In this document: positions 22,055-32,893 of the stretch, piece after piece | Layout of the letters: every line of letters starts with the position of its first letter | How positions within the stretch are numbered: position 1 is the stretch's first letter | Program-made: the position numbers and the translations under genes | Notes under the pieces: model-generated | Database searches by the model: none | The model's input: only the letters and a program-made list of their open reading frames with translations | What the model was told of the DNA's origin: nothing | Assembly (NCBI GenBank): GCA_945859605.1 | Contig: OX243827.1 | Coordinates: forward strand, 744,501-808,500 | Direction: 5' to 3' | Length of the DNA stretch: 64,000 nt | Source: Lumbricus rubellus | Taxonomy: Eukaryota > Annelida > Clitellata > Crassiclitellata > Lumbricidae

Positions 22055-22155
22055 GGGGAGGATGAAATTGCGAGCACTGTCTCTAAAGATATTCATTCAT
22101 TCATTCATTCATTCATTCAAGGATTGATATATTATAGCGATAAGCGCCCCGGGCA
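22055..22155 (-). repeat. Duplicate of flank plus LINE tail
   Basis: 'GGGGAGGATGAAATTGCGAGCACTG...AAAGATATTC' followed by (ATTC)n and 'AAGGATTG'. The same string recurs at 22562-22660, where it abuts the L2-like LINE. So the LINE 3' end with its flank is duplicated about 500 bp away. Confidence 0.6.
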
Positions 22156-22598
22156 GGCACAGTTAATAATAAATAGGCCTACATAGTATGCATAGGAAAG
22201 AGACTGTAATCAACTAAATCAAGCATGTAACATTGTTTAGTTGAAATCAGGAAACAAATTTGGTGACAATAATATTATAGCCTATATGCCACTAGCTGTT
22301 TGGACTACCACAAAAGTGGCAACATACTTGCCACTAGCCGTTCATACCACCCTAGAATTCCAATGGAGTATAAGGTATGTTGTGTCAAACAAGATTTTTT
22401 AATGATTTTTGTGTTAAACAGTATCTGGTAGTGACATCTTGTGAATCCACATGCATTATTTTAGTGGCAAATTGCTGAACATTAGCTGTTTAGTATAGGC
22501 TACCTGCATGTAGGCCTACATGTAGTGGCAAATAGATTGCCACTCGCTTTTCAAGGGTTATAGGGGAGGATGAAATTGCGAGCACTGTCTCTAAAGAT

Positions 22599-23445
22599 AT
22601 TCATTCATTCATTCATTCATTCATTCATTCATTCATTCATTCATGCATTCAAGGATTGGTATAATTATTATAGCGCTTCTTCAATTGGGGACTACTCAAA
22701 AGCGCTACCGACTAGGACCTATAGCACGGCAAAAAGGACAGTTTTGAGTTTAATAAAAAAAATATTTCAATAAGAACCCCAGAAAGTAGACGTAGCTCCT
22801 GTGGAAGCCCATTCCAGACAACTGGACCGATCACAGAAAAGGCTCTATTCTGCATCGTTGCAGTTCGTGCAAATGGGACTTAGAGCAATCCTTTCTGTGC
22901 GGAACGGAGGGGCGGCGCAAAGCTCTCGCAAGTAGTCAGAGGCAATTCCAAGCTGGCATTGCCTAACTAGAGCAGCGATCCTAAATTCAATGCGCTGCCG
23001 AGTAGGAAGCCAGTGTAATGTCTCCAGCATATAGCTGGACACATGGTCAAATTTGGGGATTTCGAATTAAACGTTTTGCAGAGAGTAATACTCGGTTCAA
23101 GCACATTATTCGATGGGATGGGAGGCCAGAGTAGAGTGACGAGCAATAGTCAAGACGGGAAGTAATGAAGGAAGGGACTAGCCTAAGAGTGGTGACAGCA
23201 CTAGATGTTAGTGAACGAGCAATTGTGAGAAGCTGATGCAGCTGATAGTAACAGTATCGAGAAAGTCGGTGAATGTGAGGTTTAAGGTTTAATAAAGGAT
23301 CTCGCTGTAGTGGGAACAGGTTACGGATGACATGAAGTTCGTTTCCCTGAATAGCATTGAAAAGCACCTTGTCAGCGTCTTGCGCTAAAGTTTCTGCTGT
23401 AAGTGTATCAGGATGCAAGTAGCCGACTCGTGCAAGTTTGTTCAT
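22599..23445 (-). pseudogene. L2-like LINE, 3' part
   Basis: Minus strand: 'SFITSRLDYCSSLYSGLP', 'VLLSAKRLIRNPQI', then after a frame change 'LHWLPTRQRIEFRIAALVRQCQLG', which are L2/CR1-type C-terminal motifs. The 3' end is the (ATTC)n tract at 22599-22647 (AATG tail on the coding strand). 5' truncated; the RT core is absent. Confidence 0.7.
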
Positions 23446-23469
23446 GAGGTCCTAATCATCATCATCACC

Positions 23470-23615
23470 CAGTATGAGAATTGTGGAAAAATAACTGGGG
23501 GGGTTGGCCTATGATAAACTTGAAATTTGGGTATGAAAACATAGTTACTTTAACATGGGGCTCTAAAAATTACTGGGGGGGTTGAACCCCCCAACCCCCC
23601 CGGCAATTCTCACCC
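23470..23615. mobile_element. Small inverted-repeat element
   Basis: 'AGTATGAGAATTG...CTGGGGGGGTT' at the left pairs with 'AACCCCCCCGGCAATTCTCACCCT' at the right. About 145 bp, no coding. Confidence 0.45.
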
Positions 23616-24639
23616 TGTCATCACCATCATCGCCATCACCACTATCATCATCATCAACATCCATGGGCGCCCGCAGCATAGGTCAAGGGGTGTCGCGTGA
23701 CCCCCCTGGAAATCCTGACAAAGTATTGATAATCACCCTTTTTGGAAAATATGACCACAAGTCATTGTGTTCTTTTACTTTATACAACTTTTGTTGTGTA
23801 TCTTCTGGTTATCTCTACATTTACTGGGCAACACTGGAATCAGTTACTCAGTCATATGTGTATATAAGTGGACTAGTGGAGAGGAACAGACGAGCAGAGA
23901 GCCAGCCCTTCAACCACACCAAGGTTATTGGATACACCGACTGGCAGAGGTTCCCGTCAAGGCCCATTTGTAAGATTGATGGCACCCTGATAACCTTTAT
24001 GTGATGTATGTCAACGGTCATGCTTTCTACCGAAGTCTAATATAGTCCCCCGCCCCTCATACACACCCTGTGCCTTATTATTCCCTTTCAAGATAGCCAG
24101 CTATATATAGAGGATGATGCATGATCTCATCTAACGCAGCAGTTCTCAACCTTTTCAGACTCACGGACCCCTTTTTATTTTGGGGTCCCGGTCAAGGACC
24201 CCCAATAAAATTTGGCGCCTTTTGCGCATTATCGCGACTGTGCGACTCTATTATCCTATATAATAGCAGATCTACATGTGTGTTATAATATAGCCTGTAG
24301 CCTATGCCTCTGCACTCCAGTAGTACAAATTTATATAACTAATCATTATAGGCCTATTGAAAAGAGGAAATATTGAAAAATTGACAAATCCGTTTATGTG
24401 TTTTAACAAGAAATATATACTTTTTAGGACTTGTGAAATAGAATTGTGAAAAAGCCTAAAATTGAGAAATAAATGTTGTGCTGCACTGCTGCAGTGTCTA
24501 GCGTACGTAGTCTCTTTGAAATGCTAAAGGCAAACTATCGTTGTTTTGGAAGTCATCAGCTGGAAGGTGTGACGGTAAGCACAACCAATTGAATGAACAG
24601 TGCAAGTGTACACTACTTTAACCGTTGAGACTGAATTTT

Positions 24640-24850
24640 GTGGGGGGCAGTGGTGTGGGCTATGATCGGTGCCCTGGAACCGGAAGGTTGCGGGGTTCGA
24701 AATTCGAATCCACCTCAAGCCGCTCCAGGGATTCTGAGCAAGTCCTTCACTCGCAGTTGATTATATGCGCTTTGGCGTGAAACCGATTCAGTGCCTGCGC
24801 TGGAGTCGGGAGCGCCTCCGAGTAGCATTTTGAAGGTCGTTATAACAAGT
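24640..24850 (+). repeat. tRNA-derived SINE
   Basis: A tRNA-like head (GGCAGTGGTGTGGGC... then B-box-like GGTTCGAAATTCGAATCC) is followed by the body 'CAAGTCCTTCACTCGCAGTTG', 'GGCGTGAAACCGATTCAGTG' and the tail 'CGGGAGCGCCTCCGAGTAG'. Same family as 39301 and 57112. Confidence 0.7.
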
Positions 24851-24879
24851 ATTAATTTATACGTACATACAGTCATACA

Positions 24880-24941
24880 CGCATGCATGCATGCATGCAC
24901 ACATGCATGCATGCACACACACACGCACACATACATACATA

Positions 24942-24972
<31 letters not shown>

Positions 24973-25078
24973 CATACATACATACATACATGCATGCATA
25001 CATACATACATACATACATACATACATACATACATACATACATACATACATACATACATACATACATACATACATGCA
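24880..25078. repeat. (CATA)n microsatellite
   Basis: About 200 bp of ACAT repeats with CATG interspersed. It yields spurious long frames (HTYIHTYI, MYVCMYVC) on both strands. Confidence 0.95.
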
Positions 25079-25780
25079 TAAACACATTGGCTACATACAA
25101 ACGTACATGTAGGCCTATAAACACATAATATATGAGATTGACACTCAAGAACATAATGTTCTGAAATAGGGATTTAGCCGTTAAATACGTATAGGTCTAT
25201 TGGATATCATATTATAGGCCGACCACGACTAAAATTATGATACTTATGAATTGGTAGAGGCACGTCCTCCGGGTGGCGGATGGAGGAAGCCCTCCAAGGG
25301 CAACCTTAATTGGGGGGTTGCGCCGAATAATACGGAATAAGGCGCCGCGGACCAAATGTACCTAGGAGAAGGAAAACTCTGACATAAAACCGGGGCAGTT
25401 GGTGCCCGCGTAGTCTTTTAAGACAAAACCAACTAGGAGAAGGAAAACTCCGACCACAAACCGGGGCCGGCAGGGCTCGGCTAGTATTCTCCGGGAGACA
25501 CCTGTCAACCAACCGGGCAGCAGCGGAAGGTTTATCTGGCGGCGGCGGAAGGTCGAAAGAACTGATCAACGGTGCCAACAGAAGTGAGCTAAGAAGCGCA
25601 AAGGGTACAACCCAATAAAACGGTTCAGCACTGCGGGATGGAAAGAAGTGGGGTCTCTACCATCCTAACTTCCCCATGATAGCATTATGGACAGAACTTC
25701 AAAAGAAAAGCGATGGGGGCCAGCTGGTGGGCCAGCCAGGCTGACTGGTACCTCTTTGGCTACTGGCGGAGAATCGACGG

Positions 25781-26593
25781 GTGAGACCCCCAGGTCTGTC
25801 GACCTCAGAGCTACTGGGGGGGGCAAAGCAGGTCAAGAACGGGGATTGCAGGATACAGCTGAGGAAGGTAACAAAATGTGCCACGTGGAATGTACGAAGC
25901 TTATATCAACAAGGAAAGTTATATCTGGTTGAAAGAGAACTGATGAGACTGGAGTTGGACGTGGTGGGATTGGCGGAGGTGAGATGGACAGGACAGGGAC
26001 AATTTACAACATCCAATGGAAACACGATTATATACTCGGGGCAGGACAGCAAACACATCAGAGGAGTGGCGATATGGATGAATAAAGGGGTCGCAGGAAG
26101 TATGCTGGGATATAATCCTGTCAACGATAGAATGATCTCGGTCAGACTAAGATCAGTGCCGGTGAACACAACAATCATACAGGTGTACGCACCAACTGCA
26201 GAAGATGAACAAGAAATGAGGGAGGAGTTTTATGAACAACTATCAGAATTAATAGACAAAGTACCAAAAACGGATATGTTGATTGTGCAAGGAGATTTCA
26301 ACGCAAAGGTCGGAGAAGGAAACAAGGATAGAGACGTAATGGGACAGTTTGGCCTGGGAACTAGAAATGAAGCAGGTCAAGACCTGGTAGACTTCTGCAA
26401 AGAAAAAGACTTGGTAATTGGGAACACGCGGTTTCGGCATCACAAAAGAAGACGATACACCTGGACTTCACCGGGGGACAGAGCTAGGAATCAGATCGAC
26501 TACATATTGATAAGATCGAGATGGCTATCTTCAATGAACAACTGTAAGACAATGCCAGGAGCGGACTGCGATAGTGACCATCAGCTACAGTAA
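25781..26593 (+). pseudogene. LINE endonuclease domain (EEP family)
   Basis: A 270-codon frame with exonuclease-endonuclease-phosphatase motifs: 'TWNVRSLYQQGK', 'GLAEVRWTGQG', 'VYAPTAEDEQ', 'QGDFNAKVGEG', 'NQIDYILI' and 'SDHQL' just before TAA at 26591-26593. The RT continues in the same frame four bases later, so a single nonsense codon splits one polyprotein. The domain nicks target DNA to prime reverse transcription. Confidence 0.8.
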
Positions 26594-26596
26594 CTG

Positions 26597-28291
26597 ATGG
26601 CCAGTATACAGATCAAGCTGAAGCGGATGAAGAAGGCGAATAGAGCAACACGTTTTGACATGTCTGGAGATAACACGGAATATAGAGTAGAGATAAAGAA
26701 CAGGTTTCAAGCGCTGCAAACAGTTACAGAAGACGGAGTTCCAGATGACATGTGGAGAGAAATGAGGACAATAATACTGGAGTCAGCTGAGACAAAACTA
26801 CCAAAGGAAAAGAACAAAAAAGGATCAACATGGATTTCGAAGGAAACATTAGAAAAGGTCGAAGAGAAAAGAGAATGCAAAAAGTGGGAAGACAAAACAG
26901 AGTACAACAACTTGAAGAGGGAAGTACAAAAACTGATCCGCCAGGATAAGAACACAAGTATTAACGAGACGTGTAGTAAGATTGAAGAAGAAAACAAGAG
27001 ACATAATATGAAGGAACTGTTTGAAACGGTGAAGACACTAACAGGAAAGTTCACAGCACCGCTGACGGTGATCAGGGACAAAGAAGGACAACTACTGACG
27101 GAAAAAGATCAGGTGTTGGGAAGATGGAAGGAATACTGCGAAGAATTGTTTGATGAACAAGATCAAGAGGAACAGGTGGAGGCTAACCGTGAGGGGAGTG
27201 AGGTAATAGAACAGGAACCGCCTCCCCTAAGATCGGAAATAGACTGGGCCATGGGTAAGATAGCAAAGGGCAAGACAGCAGGTTCAGACGGAATAACAGC
27301 GGAGATGTTAAAAGAAGGTGGCGATGCAATAGCGGAAAGAATGCATGAAATCTGCACGAGGGTTTGGACGACAGGAGAATGGCCTCAGGAATGGAGGGAG
27401 TCAATATTCATTACCATACCAAAGAAAGGAGACAGAAAAGAATGCTCTAACTACAGAACAATAGCACTTATCTCACATGCGAGTAAAGTACTTCTAAAGA
27501 TCATACTTGGCAGGATACAGACAAAAACAGAAGAGGAAATAGCAGTAGAGCAGGCGGGTTTCAGACCTGGAAGAGGAACGCGGGATCAAATCACGAATTT
27601 AAGAATTATAATGCAGAAAGCAAGACAGCATCAGCAACCATTATACATGTGTTTTGTTGACTTCCACAAGGCTTTTGACTGTATTAAACACGGACGACTA
27701 TGGATTACTATGTTGGAGATGGGTTTTCCCCCACACCTGGTAAACATAATAAACAAGATGTACAAAGGGCAGAGAGCGGCAGTGAGGATTGCAGGTGTGT
27801 TATCAGAATGGTTTAAAATTGGTAAAGGAGCGAGGCAGGGATGTGTATTATCTCCATATTTGTTCAATATCGTCGCAGAGATGGCAATGAGAGACGCTCT
27901 AGAAACATACAGAGGAGGCTATAAAATAGGAGGGAGGAGAGTCACGAACTTAAGGTATGCTGACGATATAGTGCTAATCGCGGAGACACCGGAGGAACTG
28001 CAGGACCTGGTGCAGAGGCTGATAGGAGCTGGTCGTAAATACGGATTAATAATAAATCAGGAGAAGACAAAGGTCATGGCAACCGACACGACGACACTGA
28101 ACATCTACATAGAAGGAAACATGTTGCAGCAGATAGAACATATACAATACTTGGGGGCTACAATCACGGCAGATGGTGGAAGTGAGGAGGATATTAGAAC
28201 ACGCGTGGGGATGGCAAAAAAGTACTATCCGGATTGGGCACTGTATGGAAAAACAAAGGAATCACCACACAGACAAAGCTTAGATTGTTGA
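26597..28291 (+). pseudogene. LINE reverse transcriptase domain (RTE-like)
   Basis: RT motifs in order: 'GKTAGSDGITAEMLK', 'WRESIFITIPKKGDRKECSNYRTI', 'EQAGFRPGRGTRDQI', 'FVDFHKAFDCIKH', 'GARQGCVLSPYLFNI', 'LRYADDIVLIAET' and 'YLGATITADGG'. The catalytic YADD is intact. Near 28235 the frame shifts and the C-terminal part continues in the next frame. It makes cDNA from LINE RNA at the nicked target. Confidence 0.85.
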
Positions 28292-28722
28292 GAACTCTGG
28301 TATGGCCAATAGCAACATACGGGGCAGAAGCTTGGACATATAGAAAGAGCGAACAGAAAAGATTAAAGTCCTTTGAAACCACATCATACAGAAGAATGCT
28401 GAGGATACCATGGACAGCGAAGAAGAGGAACGAGGAGGTACTGAGAGAAGTGGGTGGAGAACAACTCTGGAGTACAATTGTCAAAAGGAAGTTGCAGTAT
28501 TTCGGCCATATAGTGAGGAAAACATCAAACTGCCTCGAAAAAGACGTGATAACCGGTGAAACTGAGGGAGCAAGGGGAAGAGGACGACCAAGAAGAATGT
28601 GGATGGACGATGTGAAGGAATGGACGGGATTGTCGATGGAGCAGGTGGTACGATCAGCACAGCAGAAGGATCTCTGGAGAAGAATTGTCCATGATGCCGC
28701 CAATGTTCGGAGTATCGAATGA
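28234..28722 (+). pseudogene. LINE C-terminal domain, out of frame with the RT
   Basis: 'KLRLLRTLVWPIATYGAEAWT', 'RRMLRIPWTAKKRNEEVL', 'QYFGHIVRKT', 'GRGRPRRMWMDDVKEWT' and 'LWRRIVHDAANVR' form the standard post-RT region of this LINE group. It ends TGA at 28722. Confidence 0.8.
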
Positions 28723-28818
28723 GGCACCGACGACGACGACTTATGAATTAGGCAAACTAAAGTCTCATGGTCTTGACTGACCCCCCCCCCCCTGCAAAAA
28801 ATCCTGCGGGCGCCCATG

Positions 28819-29045
28819 TCAACATCATCATCACCACATCATCATCATCGTCACCACCGCCACCACCACAGCCATCAGCATCATCATCATCAGCAGCAGC
28901 ATCATCATCATCGTAATCAGTGTCATCATCGTAGTTGTCATAGAAATCATCATCATAAAAAACGCCATCATCATTATCAACTCATGAATGATCATCATAA
29001 TCATCGTGGTCGTCGTCGTCGCCGTCGTCGTCATTGCATGCAAAG
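28819..29045. repeat. CAT/CAC microsatellite tract
   Basis: Degenerate (CAT)n and (CAC)n repeats grading into (GTC/CGT)n. The target duplication of TIR element family 1, copy 2 lies in this tract. Confidence 0.85.
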
Positions 29046-29383
29046 TAGTGAATGTTGCCGTTGTGCAATTACTATCTTCAATCGATGTAATAATTATTCT
29101 AATTGAAGAACCATCACATAATAGACATATTAACTATGAAAATGAAATTAAGCCTACGCATCAGAAACTGACGTCTCTCAATTCTTGCGCACTACACTTT
29201 ACGAAATCAATAATAATATTGCTTGCGTTCGATGGGCAGTTTTAGTCAGTCTCTCATCCAATGCGAACATCGATGACTTATAGTAATCGCATGGCATGCC
29301 TTATAGATCATAATGCATACATTAGTTTTTGTAGGCCTAGTGTTGCCAGAGTCAACTGGTAGGCTATAGCCATGGAAGGTTCT

Positions 29384-29934
29384 AGGACAAAATGGTAGCG
29401 GACAAAATGGTACGGACAAAATGGTACGGACAAAACGGTATGGAAAAATTGAAGCTGGATGAGGGTATTTTTTGCTGAAATAGAAGGTGGATGCCTTTCT
29501 GTCGATGACATACAGCTCTAGTGAAGAAAAAAACTCGAGAAAAGGAAGTCGGATTGGTGAAGAAAATGCTTGAGAAATGGAAGCTGGATTGATGTCTTTC
29601 ATTCATGTGTTTCATGATGTTTCCAGCTTTAATTTCAGCCATAAGATTCCTTAAACCAACCTCCATTTGTAGTGCATCTTTCATTAATCCAGCTTCTACT
29701 TCAGCTATGAAAATACCCTGATATAGCTTCTATATCTAAAGCGTTATTTTCATATATTAAATTATCCATGCAGAGCCTTCATCCAGCTTCCATTTCACAT
29801 GCGTCTTTTCATTAATCAAGCTTCTATTTCATAGACGAAAATTAACTAATCCAGCTTTCATTTCATCCATACCATTTTGTCCGCACCATTTTGTTCGTAC
29901 CATTTTGTCCGCTACCATTTATCCCAGTCAGTGG
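29384..29934. mobile_element. Inverted-repeat element with GGACAAAATGGTA oligomer ends
   Basis: The left end holds about four units of GGACAAAATGGTA(G)C. The right end holds the same units inverted (TACCATTTTGTCC). The interior contains inverted GAAGCTGGAT minisatellite units like those at 1-400. About 550 bp, non-coding, no clear target duplication. Confidence 0.65.
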
Positions 29935-30038
29935 TCACTGCATGGTCACCACATGGACAATTCACATGGTGACTGCGAAAGGCCAAGAACTTCGACTTAA
30001 GTGCATTATAGTGAGAGCCATGAACCAGAATGTATCCT

Positions 30039-30243
30039 TGGACGGAGACCTAGGGTGAGACAGGGGGACGCCCCCCCAATGGAGGTGTTGGGGAATGGCC
30101 CATGCATTCGTCCACCCCCCCAATCGTTGAGCGTCAGGACTAAAAAAAGTCATCAACTTTTTGGGCGGTGAAAATAAATAATTTTCTTTCCTTCGGCCAC
30201 TCCTTCGCCGCCCCCTAAGTCTCCCGCCAGGTCTCCGCCCATG
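30039..30243. mobile_element. Short TIR element (GGACGGAGACC ends)
   Basis: Left TTGGACGGAGACCTAGGGTGAG and right CTCCCGCCAGGTCTCCGCCCAT are imperfect inverted repeats about 205 bp apart. A related pair (ATGGACGGAGACTT / AAGTCTCCGTCTG) bounds 59014-59782. Confidence 0.5.
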
Positions 30244-30344
30244 AATTTATCACAGCGCATTTCAAACAAGAGTCCAGATATTGTGGTAACATTGCGACTG
30301 CATGAACATGAGTGTGATCATAATTTGTAATTTGACAGTCAGAT

Positions 30345-30480
30345 ATCATCGTCGTCGCCGTCATCATCAGCATGATCGTCGTCGTCGCCGCCACCATCGT
30401 CGTAATCATCGTCATGGTCGTCGTAGTAGTAGTAGGCCTCCTTGCTTTCGTCGTAGTCATAGTTGTCGCCGTCGTTGCGA
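30345..30480. repeat. (CGT)n-rich microsatellite
   Basis: CGTCGTCGC and CATCGTCGT repeats; low complexity. Confidence 0.8.
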
Positions 30481-31319
30481 AACTACTAACATTTAATTAG
30501 TCGATTTAATTGCAGAACTTCATAATCTTTCAAGCGCGTATAATTTCATAATTCACTTGCCATAGAAAAAGAGAAAATGCACATCTAATATCTGACATCA
30601 CGATTCTTGCGCACCAGAGCATAACACATCAATAATACAGTCAGTATCATTAATTTTGTCTCTATAACTTTTCCCTATCTCCCTCTCTCTGTCTCTGTGA
30701 GCTTATTCCCTCACGCCTGTCCAGTCTCTTCAAATGTTCAGCGTTGCCTACCTATCCCTAATTAACTTTACTTTCGTAGCTACATGTATATTCTATTTAG
30801 AAGTATCTAGGCCTACAGTTCTTTAACTTCGTTATCGAAAATAACGATAAGTTTCTCGTATTTTGTTCTTCAAAATCTATAGCATTAGCAAACATACATA
30901 AAATTTAATGTCCTTCCGTAAACGACAATATTTCAAGGGTATCAAACAACTCAACGTTAAGACTAACTTTCATCACTCTTACTCTACCATTCTTGTCCAC
31001 ACAACTGGCACTCCTATATAAAAACCTATAATTATTATCACTCTTAACGTGCATCAGCCGCTCTGTCCCTCTCTCTGCCTCTCTTTGTGTTTCTCTCTGC
31101 CTCTGTCTCTCTCGCTCTCCGGCGTCGGTCGCACAGCAGTAACTTTCCCGCCACCCAGCCACTTGGCCTACCCAAGGGCTCCTATATTTGTTGGATGCTA
31201 AAGTAATCTAGATGTCTATGGCCTACCTTACATGTACGCTCTTGCATAATAATTTTAGCTGACCATTAAACATTATACAAAACAGCTTAAGTCTCTTTCT
31301 CTGTCTTCCCTTCTATCTC

Positions 31320-31612
31320 TGTCTATGTATATCTGTCAGTTCATCTCTCTCTCGCTCTCTCACTCTGCCTGTGTCTGTCTCTCCCTCTTTTCCTCTCTCT
31401 CCCTCTTCCTTTCCCCTTCTCTCCCGTCTCTCTGTATGTCTGTCTGTCTCTTTCTGTCTCTCACTGTCTGTCTGTCTGTGTCTTTCGCTCTCTATCTCTC
31501 TCTCCCCCTCTCCCTTCTTCCTTTGTCTGTCTGTCTATCTGTCTGTTTCTCTGTCTCTGGCTGCCTTTCTCTCTCTCTGATTCCCTCCCTCCCTCCCTCC
31601 CTCCCTCCCTCA

Positions 31613-31667
<55 letters not shown>

Positions 31668-31669
31668 TC

Positions 31670-31726
<57 letters not shown>

Positions 31727-31735
31727 GAGAGACAT
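31320..31735. repeat. CT/CTGT microsatellite
   Basis: A polypyrimidine tract of (CT)n, (CCCT)n and then about 15 units of (CTGT)n, bordered by a perfect inverted AGACATAGACAACGTCTGTC segment. The long serine/leucine frames here are artefacts. Confidence 0.9.
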
Positions 31736-31944
31736 AGACAACGTCTGTCTGTCTATGTCTCTCACTCTCACTATTATGTATTATGTGCTTGTGTGTATGT
31801 GCGTATACTTGTATAATGTATGTATAATATACATACATTATACAAGTATACGCATACACATACAGAGATACATATTATGTATCTCTGTATTTGTAGGCCT
31901 ATATTTGTCTATGTAGGCCTATGTAGGCCCATTGCATTGTAATA

Positions 31945-32689
31945 TCTATATAAATAAAAATGAAACTTTGCAATAGTACGGTCACGAAAACGCCGAAAGT
32001 AATGCACCGATTCTTTTGAAAATTTACCAAAACCTTCCATTCCAATAGCGGCAGGTCACAACATTTTTACCCCACCCCAAAAAAACATCGTTTCCCCAAA
32101 AAGTTAAAAATTATCACTTTCCATCACTTTAAATACTGCGGTCACGATCACGCCGCAAGTAACGCGCCGATTGTTTTGAAAATTTACCAAAACCTTCCAT
32201 TCCAATAGCACCAGGTCACAACATTTCTTTCCCCGAAAAAAACCAATCGTTTCCACAAAAAGTGAACTTTGCTTTGCAATCCGTTCGACCGCCATTTGCA
32301 TTTTCAACCATACCGCACGCTTGCACCGAAACACAGTGACAAAACATCAATGAGGTAGCGTCCCGTGACGTCATAAGCGAGTCGATAAATAATTCCATTA
32401 CGAAAAAGGCCTTACCGCTGTCAGTTAGGGACGCTGTGAGGGAGGAAAGGAGCAGAGGTGGAGGGAGAGGAGGGGGAGGGGAAGGGGAGAGGAAGGGGAG
32501 GGGGAGGGGGCAGGGCGGGGGAGGGGAGGGGGAGGGGAGGAGGGGGAGGGGACGGGAGGGGGTGGATGAGGGGAGGGGGAGGGGAGGGGGAGGGGACGGG
32601 AGGGGGAGGAGGAGGAGGAGGGGAGGGGGAGGGGGAGGGGGAGGGGGAGGTCTTTTTTGCCACAGCAACGCGTGGCTGGGTACAGCTAG
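31945..32689 (+). mobile_element. Non-autonomous Helitron
   Basis: The 5' end is TCTATATAAATAAAAATG, preceded by A. The 3' end is CTAG followed by T, which fits insertion between host A and T. Just upstream of CTAG a hairpin forms (GCCAC-AGCAACGC-GTGGC, 32660-32677). Inside are two diverged tandem copies of an approximately 115-bp unit ('GGTCACGA...CGCCG...AAATTTACCAAAACCTTCC') at 31978 and 32141, then a GGGGA-rich minisatellite. There is no Rep/helicase. Confidence 0.75.
32440..32655. repeat. Polypurine (GGGGA/GGA)n minisatellite within the Helitron
   Basis: About 215 bp with almost no pyrimidines on the plus strand. Likely to form G-quadruplex or triplex structures. Confidence 0.85.
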
Positions 32690-32835
32690 TAATATAATAA
32701 ATTACAAATGTTAGAAAGTAGCAATCTGATCAAGTGCAGGCTTATTCCACGTGTGCTGTCAGAGTATTTGGCTGGTCTTATGTATATGTCTTGAAGAAGA
32801 TGAACGATTATCCTACACTATTATTGCAATGACAG

Positions 32836-32893
32836 ACTCAGACAGAGAGTGGCATCGGACTCCTACGGGCATTGAGCCCAAGGTTATTGATGA
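32836..32893. repeat. Dispersed repeat, copy 2
   Basis: Inverted relative to 21115-21172 ('CAGACTCAGACAGAGAGTGGCAT...ATTGAGCCCAAGG'). Confidence 0.6.

Larger units (their letters stand above)
25260..28725 (+). mobile_element. RTE-type LINE, almost complete
   Basis: Contains an apurinic-like endonuclease, an RT and the C-terminal domain in order. Only two coding lesions are visible (a stop at 26591 and a frameshift near 28235). The 5' region from about 25260 is GC-rich and non-coding. The 3' end has GAC repeats (CACCGACGACGACGAC) at 28724-28740. It is embedded in TIR element family 1, copy 2. Confidence 0.75.
23662..28818. mobile_element. TIR element family 1, copy 2 (8-bp target duplication)
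   Basis: Begins CATGGGCGCCCGCAG and ends CTGCGGGCGCCCATG, differing from copy 1 only at one TIR base. It is flanked by TCAACATC at 23654-23661 and 28819-28826. It contains a SINE (24640), a CATA microsatellite and a nearly full-length RTE-type LINE. No transposase is seen, so it is non-autonomous like copy 1. Confidence 0.8.

Noticed and set aside
23582..24004. 140-codon frame
   Set aside because: Starts in a C-rich MITE, crosses the target duplication and a transposon end, and has no motif.
24791..25128. Frames rich in HTYIHTYI and MYVCMYVC
   Set aside because: Translation of the CATA microsatellite.
31325..31859. Serine/leucine/cysteine-rich frames
   Set aside because: Translation of CT and CTGT microsatellites.
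32436..32714. Gly/Arg-rich and Pro-rich frames
   Set aside because: Translation of the polypurine minisatellite in the Helitron.
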